Below, in pieces: positions 1-11,882 of a stretch of DNA of 64,000 nucleotides (position 1 is its first letter; the number at the start of each line of letters is the position of its first letter). The DNA comes from Sebastes aleutianus (Eukaryota; Chordata; Actinopteri; Perciformes; Sebastidae). The stretch lies in assembly GCA_916700875.1 (NCBI GenBank), contig CAKAKS010000022.1, forward strand, positions 17,966,565 to 18,030,564, in the 5' to 3' direction. The position numbers were made by a program, and so were the translations under genes. The notes under the pieces are model-generated. The model was not told where the DNA came from and searched no databases. It saw nothing but the letters and a program-made list of their open reading frames with translations.

Positions 1-210
1 TTTCTGGACAATATCTGTCATTGTTTTGTGTTGGTAATTGATTTCAAATAATAAATATATACATACATTTGTATAAAGCAGCATATTTGAATAAAATACT
101 TGACAAATCTTCCTTTAAAGTATATTTTAGATAAAAAATGTGTCATTTATTTGCAATTAATCGTGATTAACTATGGACAATCATGCAATTATTCATGGTT
201 AAATATTTGT
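1..210 (-). mobile_element. Truncated MITE with GGGCTGTCAA termini (window-edge fragment)
   Basis: This AT-rich stretch aligns by eye with the right-hand part of the complete element at 40862-41603, sharing the cattgttttgtgttg, aataaatatatacatac and gattaatcgtgatta-type words in the same order. The terminal inverted repeat is not recognisable here, so the copy is degraded on the right and cut by the window on the left. It carries no coding capacity. The strand is arbitrary and follows the orientation of the 40.8-kb copy. Confidence 0.7.
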
Positions 211-2875
211 CTTTCTGTCTCATCTCATGTGATGCATTCAACTTTGTTTTGTAAAGAGTTATGTTATATTAAAATTGTAAATCATGAGCCTCCAGTGGTG
301 GTCCAGTTGAGCTTTAAATCAACACACGTACTGTAATTCCCTCTCTCTCATTGCTCAGATATTTCTGTGTTCAGATACCGGTTCTGTCACAAATCCCTCT
401 GTGGAACATTTGCGTCCATCAGAGGCTTAAACAGAACAGACAGAAAGCTATGGTGACCGGCACGTGTTTTCTTCCCCTTCGTAACCTACACGCCTTGCAG
501 ATGAATCACCCGCGTGCCAGAAGCCTGCCTCCTTTAAATATCACGGCTCCAGCTGCCTGGCTCCAAATTTGAGATAACGAGCGCTGCTTGTAAGCTGCCT
601 GGCAGATTGTTTGCACTCGCAGACATTAGAGAGAGCAAGGCCCCGATGTCACATCCTGGATCATCGCCGCCACATGCCAGGAAAACAAAGAAAAAACATG
701 AAAATAAACACTCCTGCTGTTTCCTGGCTGCGGTTGCCAGGGCGACGCAGCTGACAAGTCCATCTCTCTTTCTCTCTTTTTCCTCTTCCCCCTCTGTTTC
801 TCTTTCTCTCTCAGTGTCTTTCCATTTCCCTCTCTTTTTTCTTTCAGGCTCTTTCATTGTTATTCTTTCACACACACACACAGTTAGGATCACTATACTG
901 TTTATACACACACAGACTGATTACTACACTTGCAGTGACTATTAACTTAAACTTTAAAGTTGAAAAGAAATCTGCATTCATTTTTAAAATCAGTATATAT
1001 TGACTCCTACGCTACTTTGAGAAACAGAGAGCTGAAGTCACAGGACTACCTGTTGATGTGAGTTTTGACTTTTGAGTCATTTGTCATCACCACCACTGAA
1101 CCAATGAATGAAAGACAGGTAAGGATGCACCGATGCAAAACTCTGGGCCGATACCAATACTGATGTTTTTGTTTATTTTCTTTTTGCTGTTTTTTATTTC
1201 CCTTTAGTGCCAGAAAACAAAGACATCTTTTTAATTATATAAAAAAATAGGTAAGCTGTTTGAAAATGTATTTCATTGCTCGCTGCCTCAGCTGTGCGGC
1301 TGGATGGACCCACAGCGGAGACTATGATGCAGCGACCCCGACATGCTGCTGCAATCTGCTCACCCGAGGTTCATTCGCATTCAGACCACAGTGATTGTTT
1401 TTAATAAATCTTGTAAGTCATTGTTTTACTGCTTAATTTTTTCATTGAACATTAACGTTCTTGTAGCGGATCTTTCTCCGAGACAATGTAATACTCCCAC
1501 ATGGACAACTTTTTCTTCATTACAGACTACATGGCGTACAAATGACACGTCAAACGCAAGAACGCCGTTCTTATTGCACGCATTTGCCTTTGCCTTGCGC
1601 ATTATCGTGTCATTCACACGCCTTTTCATGCGACCGGGCTGGATTAGTATGTATGCAGGTTGTGGTTGGTTTGGATGCTTTTTCGCTTAAAACAGCTGCC
1701 GGCTACTGTATTAGAGCAATGAGACTAAACCAAAACAGTAAACTTGTAAAACCCCCCAAAAAAACAAAAAAAAGCTAAAATACTGTAAAGCTGAGCGGAA
1801 GTCCAGTCGAGTGATAATTCTCTGTAGGTTCACTGCGAGCAACCCCTTGTCATGTGATCCATTATAGCATTAATATAAAGATATCAATTATAACCACAAG
1901 AATTTAATCTTTATGTTAACCTTGGATCATGATCCTAACCTTAAAATGTCCTTTATCTTAATCCGTATTACTCCGTATACTTAATTAAAGTGCTCTCTTC
2001 ATACAGAAACAATGGTAAAGTCCTTCAAACTAAATACATCTCATGTACTCTACCCTTGTGAGGTCATTTTGGTGGTCACCATTTTGGTAATCCAGACACA
2101 CACATTCCCAGTGTGCAACAGCGGACAGATAATAAGGCTCAATAACATGTTGAAGATATGGGGAGCAGCTTACATCCTGCCCAGACTAGTGACCCAACAT
2201 CCGCGCTGAAATATTTGATCAGGCAATTTTAAGGCCAAAGCTGTCACCGCCTGCCTCAGAGACGGAGGAAATTACTTTGGAGATAAGACGCCCCTTTCAC
2301 CTTCTTTCCCATGGAATCTGGGTCAGCTGTCGTTATCTGCGGCCGCCGCATTTCATCCATTTGTCCCTTCAGTATTAAGGCTTCACGTCTCCTATTGTCT
2401 CATCACAGTGAAGGAAGAGGGGGTTTACCGTCTTAGAGTAGCTGTAATTGTCTGCTGAAGGCCAATACGGCTTTCTTACATACATAAGAATAAGTGCAGT
2501 GTTCACAGCAGCGAGCACCTACTGTAGCATAAAAGACTGAATCAAATAACTATGTTTATAAAACAATAATGGTCAGATAGAAGATAAATGCTTGTCTACA
2601 GTATATGGTTTACTAAAAGTAGTAAAATTGACTCAGTAAACGGTCTCCTGCTGTTCATTAACTCTGTGCCACAGTGCCTACATTTACCAGCATGCACTGG
2701 GCTTTATTGTAGGTTCTAAAATCAACAACCCTGAAGGAGGATGGGTGTGATTACCTGGCTATTGGCATACATTTATATAACCGCATTCAATGCATTCTTG
2801 AACATGAGTCCAATATTCACTCTCCTTATAGCTCTGTTTTGGTCTCCACCCACTCCTGAGAGAAATATCTCTCTC
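211..2875. other. Intergenic, no gene recognised
   Basis: No open frame here resembles a known protein. The stretch holds a pyrimidine-rich (TC)n tract with short CA runs at about 760-915 and a fragment of the dispersed GTTTAGG/CGCC repeat at about 1500-1660. Two blocks look single-copy and moderately GC-rich (about 540-745 and 2230-2420). The first contains gttgccagggcgac, which resembles an RFX X-box half. Their function is unknown. Confidence 0.55.
1500..1660 (+). repeat. Fragment of dispersed repeat (ggcgtacaaatgacac family)
   Basis: The words for 'acatggcgtacaaatgacacg', 'gcgcattatcgtgtcatt' and 'cgccttttcatgcgaccgggctg' recur, diverged, at 16790-16870 and in reverse orientation at about 37400-37520 and 39540-39640. 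It is therefore a dispersed interspersed repeat rather than unique sequence. The element class was not determined. Confidence 0.6.
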
Positions 2876-3648
2876 TTAAAGGGACAGTATATCTGATTTG
2901 GCGGCATCTAGTGGTGTGGTTGCAAATTGCAACCAACTGAGTACCCCTCCACTCACTCCTCCCTTTCCAAGACTGCGGTAATTTGGGCCACCGAGTGCAA
3001 AACCTGATGTAAGAAAATAAGTCAACGTTAACTTTAGTTTCACACGGGACACAAACAGCGGTCACCGGGTTGAAAGAGTTGTGTTTGTTTGACCCATTCA
3101 CCGCCCCTACCGCGCGCCCTGAACGGACTCTTGTGCTATTAATACTACGTCACTTGGTCTGACTGTCGAATAATATGCTGCTTACATTGGAGTTAGCTGA
3201 AAGCCCGGTTAGTCACAAACTGTCGCTAAAGGGTGCCTCCGTGCGTTGGTTTCCAATGCTGAGAGGCACTTACCAAACGGTGGTATTTGACGGGTTGGGA
3301 GTTGTTGTTGTTGAGAACGGGTTGTAATAAAACAACTTTAGGAGTAATGGAATTCAGACGGCAGGACATGAAGGGCTCATTCTAAGCTAACAAAAACACA
3401 ACAATTCTTAATTTCAGGTGATTATAAACTAATGAGAACATTGTTATCATTAAAGATTATATTCCGGGCGGCTGGTTAGCTCAGTCGGTAGAGCGAGCGC
3501 CCATGTATCGCCAAGGCTCTGTCCCTTGCAGCGGTGGACCCGGGTTCGAATCCGGCCTGTGGTCCTTTCCGCATGTCAATTCTCTCTCTCCCCCTTTCAA
3601 CACTGTCCTATCAATAAAATGCTTAAAAAATGCCCCCAAAAAAATAAC

Positions 3649-3688
<40 letters not shown>

Positions 3689-3740
3689 ATATTCCATCTC
3701 TGCCAATAGATCCCCTGTAATGCTACACACTGGCCCTTTT
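2876..3740 (-). mobile_element. TTAA-type MITE, interrupted by a SINE
   Basis: The left end TTAAAGGGACAGTATAT followed by a ggcggcatctag block matches the reverse complement of the right end of the 27727-28059 element. The right part (ggctcattctaagctaac, then tgccaatagatccc and tgctacacactggccc) matches the reverse complement of that element's left end. The two halves are separated by the SINE at 3466-3685. This copy also has about 300 bases of extra interior sequence compared with the 27.7-kb copy. Its right TTAA has been lost. Confidence 0.75.
3456..3695 (+). mobile_element. tRNA-derived SINE with poly(A) tail and perfect 10-bp target duplication
   Basis: The body begins GGGCGGCTGGTTAGCTCAGT and contains an RNA polymerase III A box (tagctcagtcgg, 3477-3488) and B box (gggttcgaatcc, about 3541-3552). 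A tRNA-unrelated region (cctttccgcatgtcaattctc) and an A-run of more than 30 bases follow. The 10-base word ATTATATTCC flanks the element at 3456-3465 and 3686-3695, which marks a retroposed insertion with little later decay. A second copy in reverse orientation lies at 32267-32475. The tRNA-like head has extra bases between the boxes and cannot be a functional tRNA. Confidence 0.88.
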
Positions 3741-4204
3741 CACCAGCTAGTTGCTGTGTCTGTCTGCTGTTTGGCAGGTAGTGTCAGTGGGTTCATCAGA
3801 GCTATTTCACTGAAAACACAGCCTGAACCCGCTAATGAGACTAGTGAGACAGAAACAAAACAATGAAGCTGCGGTCCAGAAAAGCCGACAACAATAAGCT
3901 GAAAAATTGCCTTTTCATCCTCCAAAGAATTCATATTTTTTACAAACACCCCTGCTAACAATTCTAACATGTTCTGCCAAACTCTGTCTGGCCAGGCTCA
4001 GCGGTCACCTGGCGGCCGTAGGAGGGTTGTCAGCTTGATGTAGTACACCTGGGCCTTCCAGGCTATAAGCTGGGCCCTGTGCTCACTCTGTCTCTCCCTT
4101 CCTACAGCTGGCATTCACCCTGCATCATTGATTTTGCACACATGACACGTCCGTGCACTGCTTTCATTACTGATCTACCCACTCCATTGTTTGTTTTGTG
4201 TTAA
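3741..4204. other. Intergenic, nothing recognised
   Basis: No coding, RNA or repeat signature was recognised. The sequence looks single-copy within this window. Confidence 0.5.
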
Positions 4205-4690
4205 CCTTTAAAGGTATAATATGAATGATCGAGCGAGCTATAGAGTGAATGAAGAGAGGGAGCGGCGTTAGTGAGAACAAAGCAGCGAATCAGAGAAATT
4301 ATTTTCTGATGTTTTCACAGCGGTTAACACAAATAAACACACAACTAACTCCGAACGCCTCCGTGCAAGGTACAGTGTTGCTAGATTTTGAATGAATGCA
4401 GCCGAAGGCGAGGCATGTCCTCTCTGCTTGGTGTATGAGCTAGTGAACAAGTTGTTGAACGTTAGTGAGTCGGTTCGCTAGTGGCGGGTGAAAATCACGA
4501 ACAGGGTTACTTAAGGCTGGCCCACACTAAAAGATTTATCAAATCTTAACAGATGTTGAAAAGATGAGAGACCTCACACATAACGACATCTTTGGAACCA
4601 TAAAAAAATCGGTGCTTTGCAGACGATTGTCGGGAAGGGGGGAAACAAGCCCAAAATTGGCTCGATTTTTGTGCAGCTGGCATTAAAAGA
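4205..4690. repeat. Probable dispersed repeats (two adjoining fragments)
   Basis: The first part begins with a TTTAAAGG end followed by 'tataatatgaatgatcgagcg', like the TTAA-type MITE ends elsewhere in the window, but no matching right end is visible. The second part starts near 4515 with ggctggcccacactaaaaga, which has the look of a one-sided MITE terminus. Neither has a second copy here, so the calls rest on end structure only. Confidence 0.35.
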
Positions 4691-6379
4691 ACCGGTCTTC
4701 TCATAACTATGGGCCAGCAGCCCTTTTGTACCTTAGGCCACCTCCCACCTCAGGTGCAACCAGTTGCTCTGACGATCCACTCAGCCTCCTGCAAGAAGAT
4801 AACAACAAAACAGCAGAGGAAGCCAGACGCGTGGGCCGCCACAAGAGCTTTATGACAAAGAATATGAATACTTTTTATTCAGTGTATTCAGTTCTCAAGG
4901 ACAACACGCTATCTAGCGTCTGCTCGGTTTCAATGGAAATGAAAGCTGCATCAAAAGGTTAAGTAACAGTCATGAAAAAGCCACACTTGATTTCAAGAAG
5001 CAGCAGCTTTGGATCATAACAAAGTGGATCAGCCACGGGTTGGTGGTACAAATACGCATTAAGCATTTTCCTTTCACTGTTTAAACCCCTAACAACCAGA
5101 CACTTTTGACGTCTCTGGCACTTGACAGACATTGCCAAGAAATCTATATCTTACTGTATACCTTACACTATAAGTAAAGTATGGGTGGAAGGGAGGTAAC
5201 TGATGTGGTTATAACCAGGAAGCCTGTGGTGAAATAAGGCTAAATGACTTGCAAAACTTCCAGTGCCAAAAAATTCTCCTGAGTTCCTCTACCCTTCATT
5301 GTGCTGCCATCATTAGCGTTTGATTGCAAATTATCTCGCTTTATTCATGGCAGTCATTAGCCCCGGTACATGACCTTCTCTTTTTTCCCCTCAGAGGAAA
5401 TATCCCTGCTTTTCAAATTACCTTGATTATTGGAAAACACACACCTCATTTTACCGAGCTTAAGAGCCACGTGAGATCTTCAAATCAACAACGAGACATC
5501 AGCTTTAAAAAAAAAAATTGATTCACCGTCCTTTTTCGGTGGAAAAAGCCAATTTTAAATGGCGTCATTTTTGGCATTGAGTCTTCCAAACGTGGCAGGG
5601 CTGGTGCTGCTTTCTGCCCACTTAAGCTGCACGGATGTTTGCTCCTTCAAGTCAGAGAGATTTCACTGGCAATTTCACAGGTAATGTGCTGTGCATCCTG
5701 TGACTCCAAGTCAATTCTCCAACGCTGCCTGCAGCACACGGCTCCACAAATTGCACATTTTAATGAGGTGCGATATGAGCTCACAATCATTACCACCCAG
5801 TCCCAACTCCTTTATTTTGCGGCTTTGTAAAGATCATCCTACATATCTACAACATCAGGTTAGTCTGGCGCTAATCTACAGTCATAACATTAACATTCCT
5901 CACTATCTCATTGTGGGCTGAGCACTCATCCCTTCACCAAATAGCTCACATCACTCTCTCTCAGCGCTGAATCACATTCCCTCCTCTGTCTGCCTCCTCC
6001 ACTCTCACTGATATGCCCCTTAAACTGAAGCATATTAGTTGATGAAACTCCCATTCTCTCTCCTGAGCTCTTACTGTTCTGGTCTCAAGCATTTCATCAG
6101 TCTAAGCTCGCAAAAATGGTGTTCAAGCGCTTTTAATTATGACCTTTGCACTCCTTAAATTCAACTTTGTCGATTGCATACACAGTATTCACCTAAAAAA
6201 CTGTCTTGATACAGCAGTTTGTGAAATAGTCACGCAATTTAATCTATTTGATTTGTGAACATAGACACAAATTTACCTTTTTTTTTCTCGTGACGCTCTG
6301 CACGACTTATTTTTAGTGCGTTTTCCTACGAATCTCCAGCAATGTCAATTTCCACTCCAGTCTTTTCAAAATAAAACTA
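4691..6379. other. Intergenic, no gene recognised
   Basis: The open frames in this stretch are short and low-complexity, with no recognisable domains. No tandem array or transposon end was identified. Confidence 0.5.
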
Positions 6380-6870
6380 CTCAAGTTTAGGATAGATTGA
6401 CTTGGCAACAAAACTACCTGGTTAGTTAGGAAAAGATCGTGGTTTAAGTAGGAATAACACCGGAAGTGACGTAACTTAAGTGCGGAAGTTATTTGACAAA
6501 AACTACTTAGTTAGGCTTAGGCAACAAAACTTAATTAGGTTTGGGAAAAGATCGACTTAGTTAGGTTTAGGCAACAAAACTACTTAGTTAGGTTTAGGAA
6601 AAGATAGACTTGGTTAGGTTTAGGCAACAAAACTACTTAGTCAGGTTTAGGAAAATATCGACTTGGTTAGGTTTAGGCAACAAAACTACTTAGTCAGGTT
6701 TAGGAAAAGGTCGCGGTTTGAGTTGAAATAACACCGGAAGTGGTGTAACTTAAGTGCGGAAGTTACTTGGCAAAAAAATGCTTAGTTAGGTTTAGGCAAC
6801 AAAACTACTGAGTTAGGTTTAGGAAAAGATTGTGGTTTGAGTTAAGTTATGCGGAAGTTATGTGACAAAT
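6380..6870 (+). repeat. Minisatellite-like array built on ggtttaggcaacaaaac
   Basis: A unit of about 57 bases alternates 'acttagttaggtttaggaaa' with 'gacttggttaggtttaggca'. It repeats several times between about 6490 and 6715. A longer segment containing 'aataacaccggaagtg' and 'aacttaagtgcggaagtta' occurs on both sides (about 6450 and 6725). Related sequence appears in reverse orientation at 10098-10160 and 39925-40005, and forward near 16465. The array is therefore a local expansion within a dispersed repeat. It is non-coding. Confidence 0.75.
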
Positions 6871-8150
6871 AAATCAACTCTGACTTGTGGTCCATCAACC
6901 CGACCTCCTCCCCTACGCTGCGTTTGACGCTCCTTATACTTCCCGGTTCCCGATTACGTGGATTACATACGAATTGATTTTGACCATCACAAAAAAAAGT
7001 GAAATTTCTGTCTATGTACACAAATCAATACATTACATTTTTAGACTATTTCATGAACTGCTGTGTGATCGGGCTGCAAAAGAAATTCCATCTCGAATGC
7101 ATGACAAAACCCTGCTGCAGGATGTAACAAACTCTCCCACTGTATTCCTGAAACATGTCTCCCCACCTTATTGATGCAGCCAGCACACTGTCAAGCAGAA
7201 GCTTTTCACAGTTATTACAGAACTCACGAGAGGTGCGCTGGATATATTGCGTTTCCATCCTGCAGGTAATGGGATTTCTGTCTGCGTTATCCCTTTTTTT
7301 TCCTCTGTAAAATATGTGGTACAAGCTCTGCAGAGCATGACATCTATAAGAAACTGTAAGCATGCAATACATTTCACCTGCTGGTTTCAATTATTTATCC
7401 GTTGCATTTTTTATATAGTCAATACTTCACACCCAATGATTTTTCTTTGTTATGAAAAATGAAACAAATGCTGACAAACAGTATCCATAAATGCAACATT
7501 GTGCTACCGGCACTATAATCCCAATGGGGTTGCACGTGCTCCAAATGTCTCCACTTCCTTACGCTGCAATGTGCTGTAAAACAGAGGAAGTCGCCATCAA
7601 ATGGCATTCATTTTTGATGCAAGTTGTAAGAATATTTGACAAGATCATTTTTGCAGGATGTGCTGCATGATTGAAGGTTTTAGTTATAAGTAACCTTTTC
7701 TTATGTCTCCAGGGTCACCAGTATTTTTTAAAGATCACATTATGTCTTTTCGCGTTACATATCCTTGGATCTCAGAACATGGTGGATGGGCCGCACAGTT
7801 AAGAGGCCAACATTAATAAAATCAGGTTAATTAAACAATTTTCTAAATGGTCCCATTGTCTTGGATGTGTTCATATTAATGTTCCTATTTCAACCCACAC
7901 ATCCATTACACTCCTCCAGCATTTGAATTATGGATAGTCAGGAAATTACTACATTTATATTGGGCACAGAGGAGATTAAACGCCTCTGTGGTGTCGCACT
8001 GTATTTGTCTATTAATTTTTTTGCAGATTTCAGGAGAATTTTCTAACTTATTATATAAAATAAAGAGTTCAATAAACTGCTATTATTACACCTACTGGGG
8101 CTACAAGCAGTACTACCAGTACTACCACAGTACGCTGCTACTAAATTTAA
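6871..8150. other. Intergenic, nothing recognised
   Basis: AT-rich sequence with only short chance open frames. No repeat partner was noticed in the window. Confidence 0.5.
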
Positions 8151-8158
8151 AAAATCAT

Positions 8159-8357
8159 TAAAGTGTTGTTCATTTGTGGAGATTATTTTGCTGAACAAAA
8201 TGTAAAAATCATAAACGTATTTTTGCCACAGAGCTTATTTTCTGCAATAATCCAAAACCCAATGGAAAAAATCACATCGGCTTTTTGTCGAGGTAGGGTG
8301 ATGGTAACTTCCTGTTTGGCCGACAAAAATACGCCACCCCTGGAGCACTCTATACTC
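8159..8357 (+). repeat. Dispersed repeat, copy 1
   Basis: The block running from 'catttgtggagattatttt' through 'aataatccaaaacccaatgg' and 'ggctttttgtcgaggta' to 'cctggagcac' recurs at 37925-38092. Its first part also recurs at 34575-34625. The three copies differ by substitutions and small gaps. No termini or target duplications were defined. Confidence 0.65.
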
Positions 8358-9764
8358 CCTCAGAAGTGCTCGTTGGATGATTAAATAGCTTCGGAAATCA
8401 CCTTCTCCAACATCTTTCCAACGTCGGAACTGGGGTGGCTACTTCCGACCAATTTCTGCAACTTTCTGAAACCGACAATCCGACATTAACAACCACTTCC
8501 TGCAATGATTGGTGAGTTGAAGTGAGAAAGCAAGCAGGGTTTGTAATTTTGTCGGAGACAAGGTTGCTTCCAGGAGAGACTGTCTGGAGAAAGTGCTCCG
8601 TTATTTCAATGCATAAATGAAGGCAATAAATAAGAGTTAGGGTTGTGTTGGAGTGATGTGCCGTTTCTATTACAAATACTATAAATTGCTAACTGGAACG
8701 GGGAAATCTAGTTTTCTCCACTGGACTGCCAACACCTGCCAACACTCCAGATGTCATAGCACTGACCTGTGAAAAGCACCTCGTCACGGTGAGAGGCGAA
8801 GGACGCTTAAATTAGTCCCAACGGGACCACTACCTGACGTCTCTATTTAACACCTGCCATTGGCCTGTTGAAAGCATGATGTCGTAACAAGCTCTTCATG
8901 TCCTCGCTTCGTGTACGTTCCTATCAAATGCCTTTCCACTCTGAGAAGCCCTGATCAACACAGGAAAAAGAAGGTTTTAAAAGGGGTTTTGGGCTTTTTT
9001 TTCCCATCGAAAAGGCTTGTAAGAGGATTTTTGAAAATGCGATTTGTTGACTCGCTAAGAGGTTATTTGTCATCCTTAAATCCTTCTGATGTAACACTAC
9101 TTTTCGTTTTTCACCCAAACTGCCTCTTTTCATTTAAGCTCAGCGTAATACCAAAAAAAGATTTGACCAGCTCCCCGGAGAGGGAGCCAAACATGATGAA
9201 AATAGATACTACACAAGTCCAATACAACTTGTAGGGATAAAAGAACACACTCATCCTCTGGATTTAAACATTTTTATTTAATACCTGCAAATATTCAGTC
9301 ATTGTTGTGAGCTTTACCTTCACTGCTCTACTTAAAATTCATCCCACTTTTGAATAGAACAGAAAACATGTAAGAAGTTAGCATTTAAAAACAAGGCCAA
9401 GGAAACTTTAGCAAGACTCTTGGCACCTTGGAAATGATTCCACACAAAACAATCAAACAAAGGGTGGGCAGAGGAATGTGGGTCACGGTGGGCTCGGGGC
9501 GAGCTGGCAACCTTCCTTTTGATTTCTGTGACACTAACATGGGCTGACTGGGGCCTCATCGCCGAGCCCAAACAACCCTCCTGTCTGAACCGATAAGGAT
9601 GAGAATCTGCTGTTGGTAAAGCTGCGGTGTAACAAGGTGGAGGGTGAGCAGGGAAGTCTGTTTCTGACAGCATTAACAAAGATCAGGTTGACAAGTGTCC
9701 AGCCTGCTTGAGTGTCAAATAATCAGTTTCTGCTTGTTACATGCATAGTGTATAAATAAACTCT
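8358..9764. other. Intergenic, no gene recognised
   Basis: No protein or RNA gene was recognised. On the minus strand an AATAAA-type hexamer lies in ttaaataaaaatg near 9270-9282. It could in principle end a very long amigo2 3' UTR, but repeats lie between it and the coding exon. Confidence 0.4.
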
Positions 9765-10680
9765 GACACGTCCAAAACTGATGCTAGAGGGGTACCTATA
9801 GTTTGAAGTGTAGGACCACTGACCAAGCATCGGTATTTGACGATTTGGGAGTGAGAATGTGTTGGTTTAGCCTGGCAAAGCATAATCTGAATGCAATGTT
9901 TTAAAGCATTATTAATAGATTTATTTAGCCACTTAGGGGCAGTGAAACAAGCTGTAAACAAAAATGTGATTAAGATAAAATGCCGAACGTGTTCGCAAAC
10001 ACTTGCCTACACATCCAGCAGTTAGGAAAACCAACGTTAGCATTCAATTGGAGTCAAGTTCCTGGCCACCTAGTGAATGTAAGTCCAATATTAACCCCAA
10101 ACCACGATCTTTTCCTAAACCTAACCAAATTGTTTTGTTGCCTAAACCTAACCAAGAACTATTGTTGCGCAAGTAAACCTACGTTGGAAGTTTATTTTGA
10201 AAAAAGACTGTATGCATGTATGGAACGGAAACTCTACGTTTCCTGTGAACGCATGTAACGAGGAGAAACTGACTGAAACGTCCAAAACTGACACTAAAGG
10301 GGTACCTAGAGCGTCATATTTTGAAGCGCAGGACCACTGACCGAGCATCAGTATTTGACGAGTTCAGAGTGAGAAAGTGTTGGTTCAGCCAGGCAAAGCA
10401 TAATCCGAATGCAATTTTTCTAAAACATTATTAATAGATTTCTTTAGCCTCTTGGCGACACAGATTTTTACCTGATAAAGTTAAAATGCAGAACATATAA
10501 TAAGAGCAAATAATTGTCTACACATCTTGCAGACACAACGCAATGTTAGCATTTATTTGGAGTCATGTTCCTGGACACCTAGTGGATGTTAGTCCAATAT
10601 TAACTCTCCTTTTAGCTCTGTTTTGGTCTCCACCAACTCCTCTGGGAAATATTTGGCTCTTTAGCCACTAAATGCTCTGC
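9765..10680 (+). repeat. Two diverged direct repeats, offset about 510 bp
   Basis: Copy A (about 9765-10095) and copy B (about 10275-10605) share in order 'acgtccaaaactga', 'ggggtaccta', 'aggaccactgacc', 'gcaaagcataat' and 'attattaatagatttt'-like words, then 'gttcctgg..cacctagtg' and 'agtccaatattaa'. Between them sits a reverse-oriented fragment of the ggtttaggcaacaaaac repeat (10098-10160). The tail of copy B ('ctctgttttggtctccacc') also recurs at about 2830-2850. This is non-coding dispersed-repeat DNA in tandem. Confidence 0.7.
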
Positions 10681-11882
10681 CATTTGGGTTTAACTAGATT
10701 GACTTTCTTCACAAGTTAGTTGCTAACTCTGTGAGCAGACAGCATACAGTGGTTTATTAGTGCTTTTTGCCAAAACATTAAATTTGTGGGCCTGTAAAAC
10801 CAAAACAATGGGCTGAAAGATGCTAAAATGCTACGGAGAGCTGAGGAGAAATGTAGAGGTGTGTTATAATTCTTAGTTTGTTTGTCACTGTGAGTGACTT
10901 TTTCATATCATACAAAGTCATTTGAATGATTTTAAGTTGATAATGCATCTTTAAATGTAATTTTCAGTGCTATGAACAACACAAACAAAATCCCAATCTC
11001 TTCCATCGTAATGGGGTTGAGACAGAAATCTCAGACTGATATCTGAAAAACTAAGCAAATAAAACTAAAACTCTGCATGGCTAGATACTTTATGAGTAAG
11101 GGAAAAAATATTGTTTTTGTAATTTGAGTGAATGACCCCTTTAAGAGAACCACATTTGAGTTCATCAAATGCATTTTTGTCTGACTAAACACAAGTCTGC
11201 ACGTCTTACATTTTGTAGGTTTCCGTCTAAAAGCAACACAACAGGCTTCTCTGTCTTTGTAGTGTTTTCTTTGCTTTTGATAAATGAACTTTCACAGGGT
11301 TAAATTTGATTTATGTAACTCAAAGAGGGTGTGTGTAGCAGACACAGTGTGCGCTGCAAAACATCAAAGTTCACATAATTTCACACATATTAGCGGCATG
11401 TTGTGAAAATGAACCACAGTACGAGACAGGTGTTTAAAAATAACAAGGGTCACCGTGGTGGCAGCATTCACAAAGCACATACTGAGTAATGATCACCGAT
11501 GCCTCGAGCAGCTTATCAAATCAGGTGTGAACATTCCACTCAGCCCAATTTAAAACACAGCCCACGTTTATGTAATCTTTGTGATCTTTGCAATAACAAT
11601 TTCCCGCGGTAACGGTGATATTTCCATATGAACTCTTAATGTAAAAAACAGAAACCACTTAGTCGAGACATAATTGAAATGTTGCCTACAAAAGGACTGC
11701 ATATTTTGCTTCAGACCAAACACCCAAACCCTACAGTGCATAACTACTTCACGAGAAATCACAGTACACTACTTCACATCAAATGGATTTTCTCATCGTG
11801 TACTGAAACAAGACAGTGAAAACAAAACACTTGGATTCAGACTGTACGGATACGAGAATGTGCAAAAGGTCATTTGTCCGTG
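10681..11882 (-). other. amigo2: Probable amigo2 3' UTR and downstream flank
   Basis: This stretch follows the amigo2 stop codon on the minus strand and looks single-copy. A minus-strand polyadenylation hexamer AATAAA is present as TTTATT at 10753-10758, about 1.1 kb past the stop, which is a plausible 3' UTR length for this family. The actual cleavage site cannot be seen without transcript data. Confidence 0.4.

Noticed and set aside
3477..3552. Possible tRNA gene (A and B boxes present)
   Set aside because: The sequence between the boxes cannot fold as a tRNA, and a tRNA-unrelated body, A-run and target duplication show it is a SINE. A second copy exists at 32267-32475.
6490..6715. Interstitial telomere-like repeat suggested by ttaggttta words
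   Set aside because: Vertebrate telomeres are TTAGGG repeats. Here the unit is about 57 bases with other sequence and is a dispersed repeat.
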